Of a stretch of DNA of 64,000 nt, positions 16,622-25,307 are shown piece by piece. Numbering within the stretch: the stretch's first letter is position 1; each line of letters starts with the position of its first letter. The notes beneath the pieces are model-generated. The model saw nothing but the letters and a program-made list of their open reading frames with translations. It was not told where the DNA came from and did no database searches. A program made the position numbers and the translations under genes. This DNA is from a virus: positions 1 to 64,000 of the IMG/VR virus record IMGVR_UViG_3300023192_001558; one strand, written 5' to 3'.

Positions 16622-17434
16622 ATGCAGATTACACAAACATTCACCCTGACCCGTACAGAAGTTGCTGCTTTTCGTGAACAGTCTAGTCAAGCCATTGACT
16701 TACTTAAACCACTAGCTGCAGAGCTGATGGGTGAACAAAAGACTGAAGCCCAGGCAGCGAAGCTCCTAGAGCAGTTAAAAACCTCTATAACTGTTGATGT
16801 TAAAGTTGCAAATAAACTAAGCACGGTGGGTTACCTGCTACGTATAAAAGATGATGTTGAGGTCGTACTGACCGTTGATGTTGATGATGAAGTATTTACC
16901 GAGCTGATGGCCTACGGTGTAGATCTTCTAAAAGATTACATGGGTATCCTTAAAGCAATGATTAATCTAGTTGTTAATTTAAAAGAACTCCAAGCCGATA
17001 GTGAATTACGTTCTACCCACCGCCTCGTGGCGCTTAAAGAACGTATGGGTGATGATCAGACTAGCGTGAAGGTAAACGGTGATGAGATGGTAAATGAGTT
17101 AAAAGAAGCCCACGAAAAAGACGAGTATGTTTATCCATACTGGACTGTATCTCAAGAAGATCAAGTCTCAGACGTGTTGTCTATCGATGCAGACAGTGAT
17201 GTTAACGACATTCAGGCTCTATTACTAGAGCTTAGTTTGGAACGTCCAGATAAAGTCTTGACATTAAGTGCGTCAGCAAGAGTCAGGATGGTTGTTAAAA
17301 ATGGTGAAGTAATTAAATCTTCTAAATTTGAAGATTTTTACATTATGGATGAAGAAGTTAAAGAAGAAGCTAAGATCTTTAATAACCTCGTACCAGCTAG
17401 CCACGACGGCATGGGTAATTTTAAAACCAAGTAA
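16622..17434 (+). CDS. hypothetical acidic protein
   Basis: This 270-residue acidic protein is helical in the first half (about residues 10-130) and mixed in the second. No domain recognised. AATAAGG precedes the start. It has its own candidate promoter upstream and a terminator downstream, so it is a single-gene unit. Confidence 0.65.
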   Translation: MQITQTFTLTRTEVAAFREQSSQAIDLLKPLAAELMGEQKTEAQAAKLLEQLKTSITVDVKVANKLSTVGYLLRIKDDVEVVLTVDVDDEVFTELMAYGVDLLKDYMGILKAMINLVVNLKELQADSELRSTHRLVALKERMGDDQTSVKVNGDEMVNELKEAHEKDEYVYPYWTVSQEDQVSDVLSIDADSDVNDIQALLLELSLERPDKVLTLSASARVRMVVKNGEVIKSSKFEDFYIMDEEVKEEAKIFNNLVPASHDGMGNFKTK

Positions 17435-17445
17435 TTAACTCAGAC

Positions 17446-17473
17446 GGGTAGGTCCAAAATGACCTACCCTTTT
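17446..17473 (+). terminator. stem-loop terminator
   Basis: GGGTAGGTC (17446-17454) pairs with GACCTACCC (17461-17469) and is followed by TTTT. The next ribosome site begins directly after it. Confidence 0.8.
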
Positions 17474-17486
17474 AAAGGAGAGTTAA

Positions 17487-17858
17487 ATGTCAAATAAAAA
17501 ATCATCAGAAACTGAAACAATGTTAACAGGTGCTAGTAAGTTAACAGTTAAAGATCACCCGGCCATTAATAAACGTCTAATGAGATGTTTAAGTTTCTTT
17601 ATCAATGTCGATAAAGATAGCTGGATGGTAGACGACGTTCAAACATCCAACAGTGATGAGAGGATTGTGTTAATGGAGGAGTTTAAAGCCAAACATCTAT
17701 CTGAGGTTGAATGTCTTTCCAAGAAACTTCTCAAAACGTTAAACTCTGAAGACGCTCGTGAGTTAAGCAAGTACGTTATAGCGAAAGCATTTAATCTAGA
17801 CTATTATTTAAATACTAGACTTATGTCCATTGCAAAGAAACTATGGCCTGTAACTTAA
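17487..17858 (+). CDS. hypothetical protein
   Basis: This 123-residue helical, charged protein has a strong AAAGGAGAG site. No family assigned. It stands between a terminator and the next gene. Confidence 0.6.
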   Translation: MSNKKSSETETMLTGASKLTVKDHPAINKRLMRCLSFFINVDKDSWMVDDVQTSNSDERIVLMEEFKAKHLSEVECLSKKLLKTLNSEDARELSKYVIAKAFNLDYYLNTRLMSIAKKLWPVT

Positions 17859-17913
17859 ACACCGTATCCCCACTATAACGTGGGTTACTATTAATCTTTA
17901 AGGAAACATTAAC

Positions 17914-18414
17914 ATGACAGCTACTGCTATTGAAACAACTACTAACCTAACACCTGCAACTCCCGCTAACATCAAACAACTTATCAAAGATAACGAAGGT
18001 CGTCTAGCTAAGGCGTTGGTTAATTTAATCGCGGGTTTTGAAGACAATGCTGTATTAGACGATGACTTATATATCATCGATCAAATCCCAACCCATTGGA
18101 ATAATGGCTCGGGCTATCTAGATCGCGGTGTAGACGACGCCAGCGTAGCTAAACGTATTCAATTCATCGGTCTAACCGAAGATAACCGTCTAGTGCATGT
18201 AACTAATACACCAGTGGGTAACGTTATTATGTTTGATCGCTACAGCTATGGTAGCAACGGTGTAATTGTAGCAAATATGCCAGAACACATTAAACGCATG
18301 TATGGGTCGCTTATGCGTGGACAGCTATCTGACATGGCTATTGATAATACCGTGCGTTATAACTTAGGTAAAGCATTATTCGACATGGTTGATTACTGCA
18401 AGGAAGAAAAATAA
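17914..18414 (+). CDS. hypothetical protein
   Basis: This 166-residue soluble protein begins with a low-complexity Thr/Ala stretch (TATAIETTTNLTPATPAN). A folded domain follows with no motif I recognise. AAGGAAAC precedes the start. Its stop overlaps the next start (TAATG), so the two are co-translated. Confidence 0.6.
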   Translation: MTATAIETTTNLTPATPANIKQLIKDNEGRLAKALVNLIAGFEDNAVLDDDLYIIDQIPTHWNNGSGYLDRGVDDASVAKRIQFIGLTEDNRLVHVTNTPVGNVIMFDRYSYGSNGVIVANMPEHIKRMYGSLMRGQLSDMAIDNTVRYNLGKALFDMVDYCKEEK

Positions 18415-18824
18415 TGAAAACTAAAACTACCCGTCTACAGCGTGAAGAAGTACAACAAGCCTCAGCTGAGGTTATTCAACTGTTTAAACAAAAGCATGAT
18501 GTTAGGTTAACACCGCTTGAGATTATGGTGAAGCTGCGCCTATCAGATCTGAGTCTGCCAGCCGTATTAGCGTTAGCTATTGTAGATAGTAACCACCATG
18601 GCAAATATCCTCTAGTCTACGTAGGTGAGGTTGAAGGGTTCTTCATGAGCTACTATAGAAATGGTGATAATCCATGGGGTTACTCGGCTATTGCACAGAT
18701 GCTTAATAAGTTGGTTAAGAAAGACCTGTTGGCTAAAGAGCGCCACGGTCGTTACATGGCCTACGGTATGACACGTAAGGGGATTCGCTTCTTACGTGAC
18801 CTAGGTCTAGATATCACCAAATAA
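18414..18824 (+). CDS. putative winged-helix DNA-binding protein
   Basis: This 136-residue protein has a C-terminal part (about 90-132: AIAQMLNKLVKKDLLAKERHGRYMAYGMTRKG and on) that reads like a winged helix: recognition helix, a short basic wing, then a TRKGIRFL strand/helix like the T.kG motif of MarR/PadR-type regulators. The N-terminal helices may dimerise. It is coupled to the previous gene. A small phage transcription regulator is the best guess, without a decisive motif. Confidence 0.5.
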   Translation: MKTKTTRLQREEVQQASAEVIQLFKQKHDVRLTPLEIMVKLRLSDLSLPAVLALAIVDSNHHGKYPLVYVGEVEGFFMSYYRNGDNPWGYSAIAQMLNKLVKKDLLAKERHGRYMAYGMTRKGIRFLRDLGLDITK

Positions 18825-18844
18825 CAATAGAGTTTTTAAGGGGT

Positions 18845-18890
18845 AGGGGATTACATAGATGCTAGCTACTATGATCCCCTTTCTTTTTTT
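18845..18890 (+). terminator. intrinsic terminator with long T-run
   Basis: AGGGGAT (18845-18851) pairs with ATCCCCT (18874-18880), with an inner CATAG/CTATG pair. A TTCTTTTTTT run follows. Confidence 0.8.
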
Positions 18891-18921
18891 ATAATAAACC
18901 AAACCCTTTTAAGGATAAACC

Positions 18922-19569
18922 ATGCTAACTAAAAAACGTTTACTTCCTAAATGCCTAACCGCCGCCCGTTTAAGAGTAGGCGCGTTGGAGATACGATGGG
19001 CGATACCTAAGTTTGATCGTTCGCTACATTTTCTATTAACGCGTACCACCAAACGAATGATCAGTTGGGATGAAGGAAGAAATGACATTACGCTTTCCCT
19101 TTACTGGCTATGTATTACTATTCATTTAGGTAATTGGGCCTGTACAGAAACCCTTAATTCAGATCAAGAAAGTTTTTGGTACGGTGTTTTTATTAGAAGC
19201 GAATCGCTACACTTCTATCTAGGAGGACGGGGTTCTAAGTTAGTAGATCTACCATGGCGGGTAAGTGCTGTTGAGCCTTATAAGGAACATACGCTTGCTG
19301 AGACCGTTGGTCTACATTACCATGACCGACCTAACCTTAATAGCGTGGATGCCAATGTGCGGGTCTACTATATTAAGGTTGCCCCTATCGGATTTCGCTG
19401 GATCCCTTTTCTATCGTGGAAGATTTACCGCGCAGAAATTGATTTTGCCGAGGAAGTAGGCGTCGGTGTGGGTAGTTGGAAAGGTGGGACGTTAAGCACT
19501 AGTTTTATGATCCCTAATAAAATGCAATGCGCAGAAGCACTGCGTTATTATGAAAATAATCATGCATGA
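18922..19569 (+). CDS. conserved phage protein of unknown function (SWKGG-type)
   Basis: This 215-residue protein fits, from memory, a family scattered through unrelated phages whose shared end contains PIGFRW-, EVGVGVGSWKGG- and a final ALRYYE-like helix. All three are present here (about residues 150-212). No biochemical role is known to me. AAGGATAA precedes the ATG. It forms a single-gene unit between two T-run terminators. Confidence 0.6.
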   Translation: MLTKKRLLPKCLTAARLRVGALEIRWAIPKFDRSLHFLLTRTTKRMISWDEGRNDITLSLYWLCITIHLGNWACTETLNSDQESFWYGVFIRSESLHFYLGGRGSKLVDLPWRVSAVEPYKEHTLAETVGLHYHDRPNLNSVDANVRVYYIKVAPIGFRWIPFLSWKIYRAEIDFAEEVGVGVGSWKGGTLSTSFMIPNKMQCAEALRYYENNHA

Positions 19570-19574
19570 TAGAT

Positions 19575-19606
19575 AAGGGGCGTTGCGGCGTCCCTTTCTT
19601 TTTTTG
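19575..19606 (+). terminator. intrinsic terminator with T-run
   Basis: AAGGGGCG and GCGTCCCTT form an imperfect stem (with a wobble) that runs into TTCTTTTTTTG. Confidence 0.75.
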
Positions 19607-19639
19607 TTTCCATCTATTCTTAACGTTGTGGAGAACGTA

Positions 19640-20191
19640 ATGAGTAATAAAGTCACGTGGAGCAGTGATTTTGGTCCCAGCTACACCCCCGATCAAATGT
19701 TGCGTATGGGTGTGTTTGAAGGAAAGTATATTAATAGTGTCAAGGGTCTGCCTAAAGAATGGTACGATATCCCTAAGGTATTAGGTCCCAAAGATGATCC
19801 AGATCCCTCTATCAACTACTATGGTGTTAAATCCCGTCAACCATTGTCTGTTTGGAAAGAAAATGGCTGGACCGATCCAGATTACCCCTTCGGATGGTTT
19901 GAATGGTACTGTCTATATTACTTAGGTCGTCGTTTAGGTAAGAAAGATGAGTTAGAGATTAAACGCTGGCGTAGTTTTGTAGCACGTCATCAAGGTCAGA
20001 TTAGCGCTAACTGTACGCTGGGTGATAAGAGTTGTCGTCCTAAACAGCGTCAAGCTTTGCTACAGTGGGCGTGGGATAGTAGCGTTTCTTATAGCGACGA
20101 GCAGGTGAAGCGTAACGCAAAACGGATGGGTCAAAAGGCAAAGGTGAGCCTAGAAGATACTCATGCTATGATTGTATCTCTAAACTGGTAG
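19640..20191 (+). CDS. conserved protein of unknown function (LGPK/GVKSRQPLSVW family)
   Basis: This 183-residue protein matches a family that I recall from many bacteria and some phages. It shows SDFGPSYTPDQMLRMGVFEGKY near the start, YYGVKSRQPLSVWKENGW, GWFEWYCLYYLGRR, and a C-terminal CRPKQRQALLQWAWD. Conserved Cys and Arg clusters (C-T-L-G-D-K-S-C-R-P) suggest a fixed fold. No function is established to my knowledge. The ATG at 19640 was chosen over the upstream frame, which runs into the terminator; GGAGAACG is the ribosome site. Confidence 0.7.
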   Translation: MSNKVTWSSDFGPSYTPDQMLRMGVFEGKYINSVKGLPKEWYDIPKVLGPKDDPDPSINYYGVKSRQPLSVWKENGWTDPDYPFGWFEWYCLYYLGRRLGKKDELEIKRWRSFVARHQGQISANCTLGDKSCRPKQRQALLQWAWDSSVSYSDEQVKRNAKRMGQKAKVSLEDTHAMIVSLNW

Positions 20192-20221
20192 GGTGCGATA
20201 TAACCGTTACAGGACACAAGC

Positions 20222-20929
20222 ATGAGACGATTACTTACCATCAGCTTTACTCGTGCTAACATTGATGTTTTGATTGAGAGACTTGAAGAAAAGAAGGTAT
20301 TGGCAGGCGCTATTCGTGATATTCTAACAAGTCAACGCGATCAGTGCTTCAATGATGCCGCCGAGGATCCCCACCCCACTAAACGGGCGTATGGGGAGGT
20401 AGATAAGGCTGTCAAGTCTTATGTTACCAACAAGCTCCACTACGTGACTTTTCGACGTTTTAATGCTTTCTATAATACCTACATGCGTATTATAGATGTT
20501 ATCATGGATGTGTTTGACAAAGTAGGTCTTAAACCTACTCGACGTAATCATTTTGACATTACCATTAACATCGATGAGAAGCGTAATCGTGATATCCACG
20601 AACTTTATCGTGGTCAAGCAGCTTTTAGCTATTTAGCGATGGATAGAGAAAGGGATGTAAGAACCGGGATAGTGTATTGGATTGTTAACTTAAATCAATA
20701 CGGTAGTCATCTTGGTAAATTACTCGAAGAGACTAATACCATAGAAGATAAGCTAGATGCCATGGAGGCCATGTTAGATCTCTATACTGACCACGCCGCA
20801 ACAGCTAAGGAATTGCTAGACGTCGGTGATAAGGGCCAGGAAATCCATTTCCCCGCCGAACCGTTAAATAAATGCCTTGATGGCATTGTTAGACTTCGCG
20901 ATACGTTGATAAGCAGTGAGGATCGGTAA
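20222..20929 (+). CDS. hypothetical helical protein
   Basis: This 235-residue charged, helical protein has no recognised motif. It starts after ACAGGACAC. The end of the gene forms the 5' side of a terminator stem. Confidence 0.6.
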   Translation: MRRLLTISFTRANIDVLIERLEEKKVLAGAIRDILTSQRDQCFNDAAEDPHPTKRAYGEVDKAVKSYVTNKLHYVTFRRFNAFYNTYMRIIDVIMDVFDKVGLKPTRRNHFDITINIDEKRNRDIHELYRGQAAFSYLAMDRERDVRTGIVYWIVNLNQYGSHLGKLLEETNTIEDKLDAMEAMLDLYTDHAATAKELLDVGDKGQEIHFPAEPLNKCLDGIVRLRDTLISSEDR

Positions 20930-20948
20930 CGGTCCTCACCTTATGACG
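20916..20948 (+). terminator. terminator overlapping a stop codon, variant motif TTATGACG
   Basis: GTGAGGATCG (20916-20925) pairs with CGGTCCTCAC (20930-20939) around GTAA. The loop and the right-hand arm contain the stop codon region of the previous gene. TTATGACG follows at 20941. Confidence 0.65.
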
Positions 20949-20960
20949 ATAAAGGACCAG

Positions 20961-22184
20961 ATGACCATGCGTAATGTTAAACTACTCTTGGATAGAGGAC
21001 GTCTGACTGAAGAACAATTAGAACAATTCTCATTAGTTAAAAGGCTGTTAAGACAGCGTTGTCAGACTTATCTATTTAACCCGCAACACGCCAACTCCAT
21101 TACCGCTGGCTATACGCCAAGCGTCGAGGATATATTAAAGCGTGGTATTAGACAACCTAATGAACTCCCTGCTAATAGAACGCTATTAGAGATAGAGAGG
21201 GTGCGTCAAGAAGATAAAATTAAAGCAAATGCTAAAAACCAAGAATGGCAACTCAAAGCAAGTGAGTTATATCACCGTGAGTTATATAAAGCCATCGATA
21301 TTGCATTAACTGAAAACCCTTTAAAAGCTATAGGGGTCGAGATACCTGATCTAGTTAACGTCCTTTACCATCCTAATGTAGATTTTAAGAAGTTGAGTAA
21401 ACTAGTACAGCAATCAGACGCACTAACCGACGGCATTGGTAGATTTGTTTTGCGTGAGCAGAATCAAGGACGTCTGACTAAGGTAGATGTTAAACGTCAA
21501 AACATGCAGACAGTTTTAGGTCAGCTAGGTAAAGATACCATAGATGAATTGTTACCGCTCCTACTTATACAACAAACCACCGACACGGGGATGGTTGTTA
21601 AACGTCAATCGGCGGAGATCAAATTTAGACGTCTTTTAAGCTACAACGTTAACTACGTTAGCCAAATCATAGCTACTCTAGGAGATAACACACCATATAA
21701 GCGCCTGACGGGCATTATAGGCGTGTTAGAGACCCTCACCTACATTACCGTATATCGATTATTCTGTATCCATCAGGACGAGGTTAGGGTGCGTGTAATG
21801 AGTAAGTGGCGTACGCAGAGTCAGCACAGCTTACATGCGGCTATGCAAGATGTAGATATAAATTTCAATGTGCTATCTATCTGGATGGAGTCGTTCAAAG
21901 AGAAAGTACAAGAAATCATCATCCAACAACTGGATTGGAATTATATAAGACCTGTGCGACGTGCATTAGAAGAACATCAGGAGCGCCTACCTCTACACGA
22001 ACGGTCGGTCTTAGGTGTTGTTTTAAATCACGGTTTTCAATTCGCACAGTTTAAACTTCTGGCTGAGGGTAAGCTAGCCAGCCGCAGTATTATAACTCAG
22101 TATCTATACGGGAGTTATATCCCTAACGAACTTAGCCGGTTATTGCTAAGTTCTTCTATGACAACGGAGCCTGTTCAATCATGA
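20961..22184 (+). CDS. hypothetical helical protein
   Basis: This protein of about 407 residues is rich in Leu, Arg, Gln and Glu and nearly all helical. No domain recognised. Three in-frame ATGs compete: 20943, 20961 and 20967. AAAGGA at 20951-20956 supports 20961 or 20967. Its stop overlaps the start of the HDOD gene (ATGA at 22181), so the two are co-translated. Confidence 0.6.
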   Translation: MTMRNVKLLLDRGRLTEEQLEQFSLVKRLLRQRCQTYLFNPQHANSITAGYTPSVEDILKRGIRQPNELPANRTLLEIERVRQEDKIKANAKNQEWQLKASELYHRELYKAIDIALTENPLKAIGVEIPDLVNVLYHPNVDFKKLSKLVQQSDALTDGIGRFVLREQNQGRLTKVDVKRQNMQTVLGQLGKDTIDELLPLLLIQQTTDTGMVVKRQSAEIKFRRLLSYNVNYVSQIIATLGDNTPYKRLTGIIGVLETLTYITVYRLFCIHQDEVRVRVMSKWRTQSQHSLHAAMQDVDINFNVLSIWMESFKEKVQEIIIQQLDWNYIRPVRRALEEHQERLPLHERSVLGVVLNHGFQFAQFKLLAEGKLASRSIITQYLYGSYIPNELSRLLLSSSMTTEPVQS

Positions 22185-23011
22185 AACATAACGCATTAAC
22201 TTTATCTATTCTGGATAAGATTAATAGCAATGCGCTAACACTACCAACACTTCCTGATATCGCACTACGTGTAAAACAAACTGCTGAGTTAGAAGACTCA
22301 ACAATTACTGATGTTAGTCAAGTCGTTGCAACGGATGCTGCACTTACTACCCGCATCCTACGCTACTCCAATACTGTATTAGTGCGCGGTGTATCAACGA
22401 TTACCGATATTCACGAAGCCTGCAAGCGTATTGGCTTGGTTAAGCTTAAAAACCTAGCTATAGGTATGGCGATGGAACAGTTGTTTGATTCTAAGAACAA
22501 ACAAATCCAAATTAAAATGCATGAAGTATGGATGGATACCGTTACTATGACCTCATGCGCCATGGGGGCGTTGGAGGTCTGTGCTAAACAAAAGCATATA
22601 AGAGAAGAAACATTATTCCTTGCTTGCCTAGTCCACAACATCGGCATGCTAGCTATACTTAACGAGGCAGAGACTAACCCATCCGAGTATGCTACCGATG
22701 CATTTCTTAATGAAACTGCCAATCGACTTTCCCCTATCTTAGGTGGTCAGATCTTAAAACAATGGGAATTTGAACAACCTGTTATTTATGCGGTTGAACA
22801 TTGGCGACGCCGTGAAACGGATGAATCTAAGAAACGTATAGACTACGTAGACTACCTGCGTCTAGGTGCGGCGCTTAATGGCTACTACGGTGAGAAGCAA
22901 GATAGGATGATCAGACACTGTAAATCTAAAGGTATGTTTAAACATCCTGATCTACTAGAGTGTGAACGTTACCATGAAATATCTCAAGCAGTACTTGCTA
23001 GCTTTATCTAA
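22181..23011 (+). CDS. HDOD-domain signalling protein
   Basis: This 276-residue protein is a nearly complete HDOD domain, a variant of the HD phosphohydrolase fold that usually lacks catalysis and acts in signalling. The family pattern is clear: LPTLPDIALRV (21-31), DVSQVVATDAALTTRILRYSN (44-64), ITDIHEACKRIGLVKLKNLA (about 73-92), and FLACLVHNIGML (about 150-162), where HN replaces the catalytic HD pair. HDOD proteins are common in Vibrio and related bacteria and uncommon in phages. It could interfere with host cyclic-dinucleotide or stress signalling. It is translationally coupled to the upstream gene and convergent with the helicase. Confidence 0.85.
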   Translation: MKHNALTLSILDKINSNALTLPTLPDIALRVKQTAELEDSTITDVSQVVATDAALTTRILRYSNTVLVRGVSTITDIHEACKRIGLVKLKNLAIGMAMEQLFDSKNKQIQIKMHEVWMDTVTMTSCAMGALEVCAKQKHIREETLFLACLVHNIGMLAILNEAETNPSEYATDAFLNETANRLSPILGGQILKQWEFEQPVIYAVEHWRRRETDESKKRIDYVDYLRLGAALNGYYGEKQDRMIRHCKSKGMFKHPDLLECERYHEISQAVLASFI

Positions 23012-23066
23012 ACGGCATAAGCTAACCACCTAGCCGTGAGGCCGGGTGGTTAGGCTTTTATGCGGC
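23012..23066. terminator. bidirectional terminator with motif on both flanks
   Basis: CTAACCACC (23022-23030) pairs with GGTGGTTAG (23045-23053) between two convergent genes. The left flank carries ACGGCATAA (the motif on the minus strand, 23012-23020). The right flank carries TTATGCGGC (plus strand, 23058-23066). So the motif follows the stem in each direction of transcription. Confidence 0.85.
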
Positions 23067-24620
23067 ACTGTCGCCTTTGGGTAAATCCCACCATGCACTG
23101 TCGCCAGCACCTGGCTCACTGTTAACACCACCACCTACTGAACGTCTGGATAGGTCAGCTCCATGAATATCATCTGGAATATCACCTACTGACTCAAAGC
23201 GATACACGCAGAAGAGATCCTTATCTGGTGTAATCTTACCTGACTTACGGTGTTTACCACGCATCATGGTAAGGTAGCTATGTCCATCTCCAGGTTTCTC
23301 GATGTGGATGGTTATTTCTAAATCAGGCTCTTGGTCAATACCTTTAGCAGAATCGTAGTAACCTTTGTTAGCCACTTCCTTAACAAAGTCGCTATTACCC
23401 ATACGTACTAACTGTTTAGCATCTGAACTTAACTGGTGGGCTGTTAAGAACGTAATCGCTTTAGGGTTACAATAGTTACGTACACGTCTAAACAACTCAC
23501 GAATACGAAATGCTTCATTAGTACCTGAGTTACAACCTTGCTTACTCATCATGTTCAAGTAGTCAACGGAAACAAGGTGGATCTCGTAGCCTTCAGCCTG
23601 GTATCTGTCTAGTAGCTCAAACAAATCACGATAAGTAAAGTCCGTTGGGTCGAAACGCAAGAACTTAAAGTGATACCCGTTCCTACCTAAACGTTCTTTA
23701 AGGTAAGCCGCTGCTTCTTGTATGTTAACGTTAGAAACATCACACTCTTCCTTCGTCTCATTCTCTTTAAGGTTCTTATAAAGGATAAGAATGTTATCTT
23801 CAATCTTATTCTCTAAAGAGATATAGATAATGAGAGGTTTCTTCTTAGGGTCTAACATGTATGGTTTGTTATAAAGCGCAACATGCTTAGGGATGTTCAT
23901 TAGCATCCCTGATTTAAAGTTGTGCTGTAGTGCCCCTATTAGAATGAAGTCACCACGTCTAATCCCACCATGGTCACCTGTCATTCGATTCACACCTTGC
24001 CAACCTAAGCGCATGATGCCTTCTGTAGAGTTTGACTCATTACCATCTTTCATGACCTTTTCAAGATCATCGATGTTATCAATGTCTAATTCAGTGACCA
24101 AGCCTTGTGCATTTTCAATCATATTACTGGTATAGGGCTCTAGCTTCTCAACAAGGTCGGCGGTAAAACTAGTCCAGTTAACTGACTCTTCATTAAAGTG
24201 TACATCCTGCGATGCTTGTTTAATGATGTTCTTAATAGTGTTTCTTGATAAAAACTGACGAAGGGTACGGATGTGGTCGTAGCAGATTTGTTGTATACGT
24301 TCTTCGCTCTCTACCTCTACCATGCCAAGTTCAACTGCTTTGAATAACGACTCATCATCAATGATGTTTACACGAAGTCGTTGTATGATAGTATCTCGGT
24401 CATGTTTATACCCTGACGGTTCTTCTAGCATATATAGAAGTGTATCTCTAAGGGCAATGAGTGTGTCTTTTGACGATCCTGATACCGCACTGTTGAAGGT
24501 TGGTTTAAGTGCCTCTATTACATCTTTGATAATCGATTCAGATTGACCGCTATTATCCTCTAATTGACCCTCGCGATACAGCAGCATAATTGCTTTTACG
24601 AGTAAGAGTTTTGAGTCCAT
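23058..24620 (-). CDS. DnaB-like replicative helicase (RecA-fold ATPase)
   Basis: This 520-residue protein has a helical N-terminal region (1-200) and a C-terminal RecA-type domain with the DnaB order: RRGDFILIGALQHNFKS (221-238, P-loop), IYISLEN (265-271, catalytic Glu), IHLVSVDYLNMM (347-358, Walker B), LTAHQLS (392-398) and GKHRKSG (455-461, arginine finger). The P-loop is unusual: the G of GKT/S is replaced by Phe (NFKS), as in T4 UvsX (SFKS). The C-terminal 40 residues are Gly-rich and end acidic. It would unwind the fork as a hexamer. AGGAAAC precedes the start. It is divergent from the gene at 24675. Confidence 0.85.
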   Translation of the reverse strand: MDSKLLLVKAIMLLYREGQLEDNSGQSESIIKDVIEALKPTFNSAVSGSSKDTLIALRDTLLYMLEEPSGYKHDRDTIIQRLRVNIIDDESLFKAVELGMVEVESEERIQQICYDHIRTLRQFLSRNTIKNIIKQASQDVHFNEESVNWTSFTADLVEKLEPYTSNMIENAQGLVTELDIDNIDDLEKVMKDGNESNSTEGIMRLGWQGVNRMTGDHGGIRRGDFILIGALQHNFKSGMLMNIPKHVALYNKPYMLDPKKKPLIIYISLENKIEDNILILYKNLKENETKEECDVSNVNIQEAAAYLKERLGRNGYHFKFLRFDPTDFTYRDLFELLDRYQAEGYEIHLVSVDYLNMMSKQGCNSGTNEAFRIRELFRRVRNYCNPKAITFLTAHQLSSDAKQLVRMGNSDFVKEVANKGYYDSAKGIDQEPDLEITIHIEKPGDGHSYLTMMRGKHRKSGKITPDKDLFCVYRFESVGDIPDDIHGADLSRRSVGGGVNSEPGAGDSAWWDLPKGDSAA

Positions 24621-24674
24621 GAGGTTTCCTATTGTATAGATGAATCACACGCAACTACCGTTTAAAGGCCCTTT

Positions 24675-25208
24675 ATGAATTATGTCATTATACCCCATTG
24701 GCTAAAGCAAACTTTAGCGCGTCTGGGCGAGCCTCTCACCAGTGTGCTGGATATTGAGAAATTGTCGTCTATACTATCACCCGAAGATGTTCAGTTCTAC
24801 CAAGCTTGTTGTTATAACACGCTTATGAAGCTAGGTTCTAATGATATCGTTTGGCTTAACGCATTAGCAGCAAGTTTTCCTCATGCTACTATTAAAGGGT
24901 TGCCAGATGTTCCAGAAGACGGCGCACGCATTAAACTTATGCAGCACCAGGATACCGCTAGTCAGGCGCAACTTTTAGTCTTCGGGCAAACATTAGGAAG
25001 CGCCATTGAGTCTATCTCTATGAAACCCTGCCTAATCGGCACGGATACTATAGGCTTATGCGTCGAGCCTAGTGAAGAACCTGTAGTGGTTGTAGATTTA
25101 TATGAGGAACTGTTCAACATTCTTCAGATACGCTATAGTCATGGCGACATACTAAAGACGCCACTGTATACCAGCTACGTTGCGATGCAGCTGCGTCACG
25201 CAGCGTAG
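24675..25208 (+). CDS. hypothetical protein upstream of the capsid gene
   Basis: This 177-residue soluble protein has no recognised motif. It lies between the helicase (divergent) and the major capsid gene. AAAGGCCC precedes the ATG. Confidence 0.6.
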   Translation: MNYVIIPHWLKQTLARLGEPLTSVLDIEKLSSILSPEDVQFYQACCYNTLMKLGSNDIVWLNALAASFPHATIKGLPDVPEDGARIKLMQHQDTASQAQLLVFGQTLGSAIESISMKPCLIGTDTIGLCVEPSEEPVVVVDLYEELFNILQIRYSHGDILKTPLYTSYVAMQLRHAA

Positions 25209-25229
25209 TCATCCGCATTTTTAACCTGT

Positions 25230-25272
25230 AGAAGCAAACTCGTGTCACACACTGTATGAGACACACGCTTCT
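25230..25272 (+). promoter_or_regulatory. extended stem-loop in the capsid gene leader
   Basis: Two stacked stems are visible: AGAAGC (25230-25235) with GCTTCT (25267-25272), and GTGTC (25242-25246) with GACAC (25260-25264). The structure lies 22 bases after the previous stop and 36 bases before the capsid start. It has no T-run, so a processing or mRNA-stability role in the capsid message is as likely as termination. Confidence 0.5.
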
Positions 25273-25307
25273 TAATAATCCACGTTAATGAAAGGAAAGG
25301 TACGATA

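Noticed and set aside
20916-20960. Earlier start for the 20961-22184 gene
   Set aside because: The frame extends through a terminator stem and the previous stop, while AAAGGA lies just before 20961.
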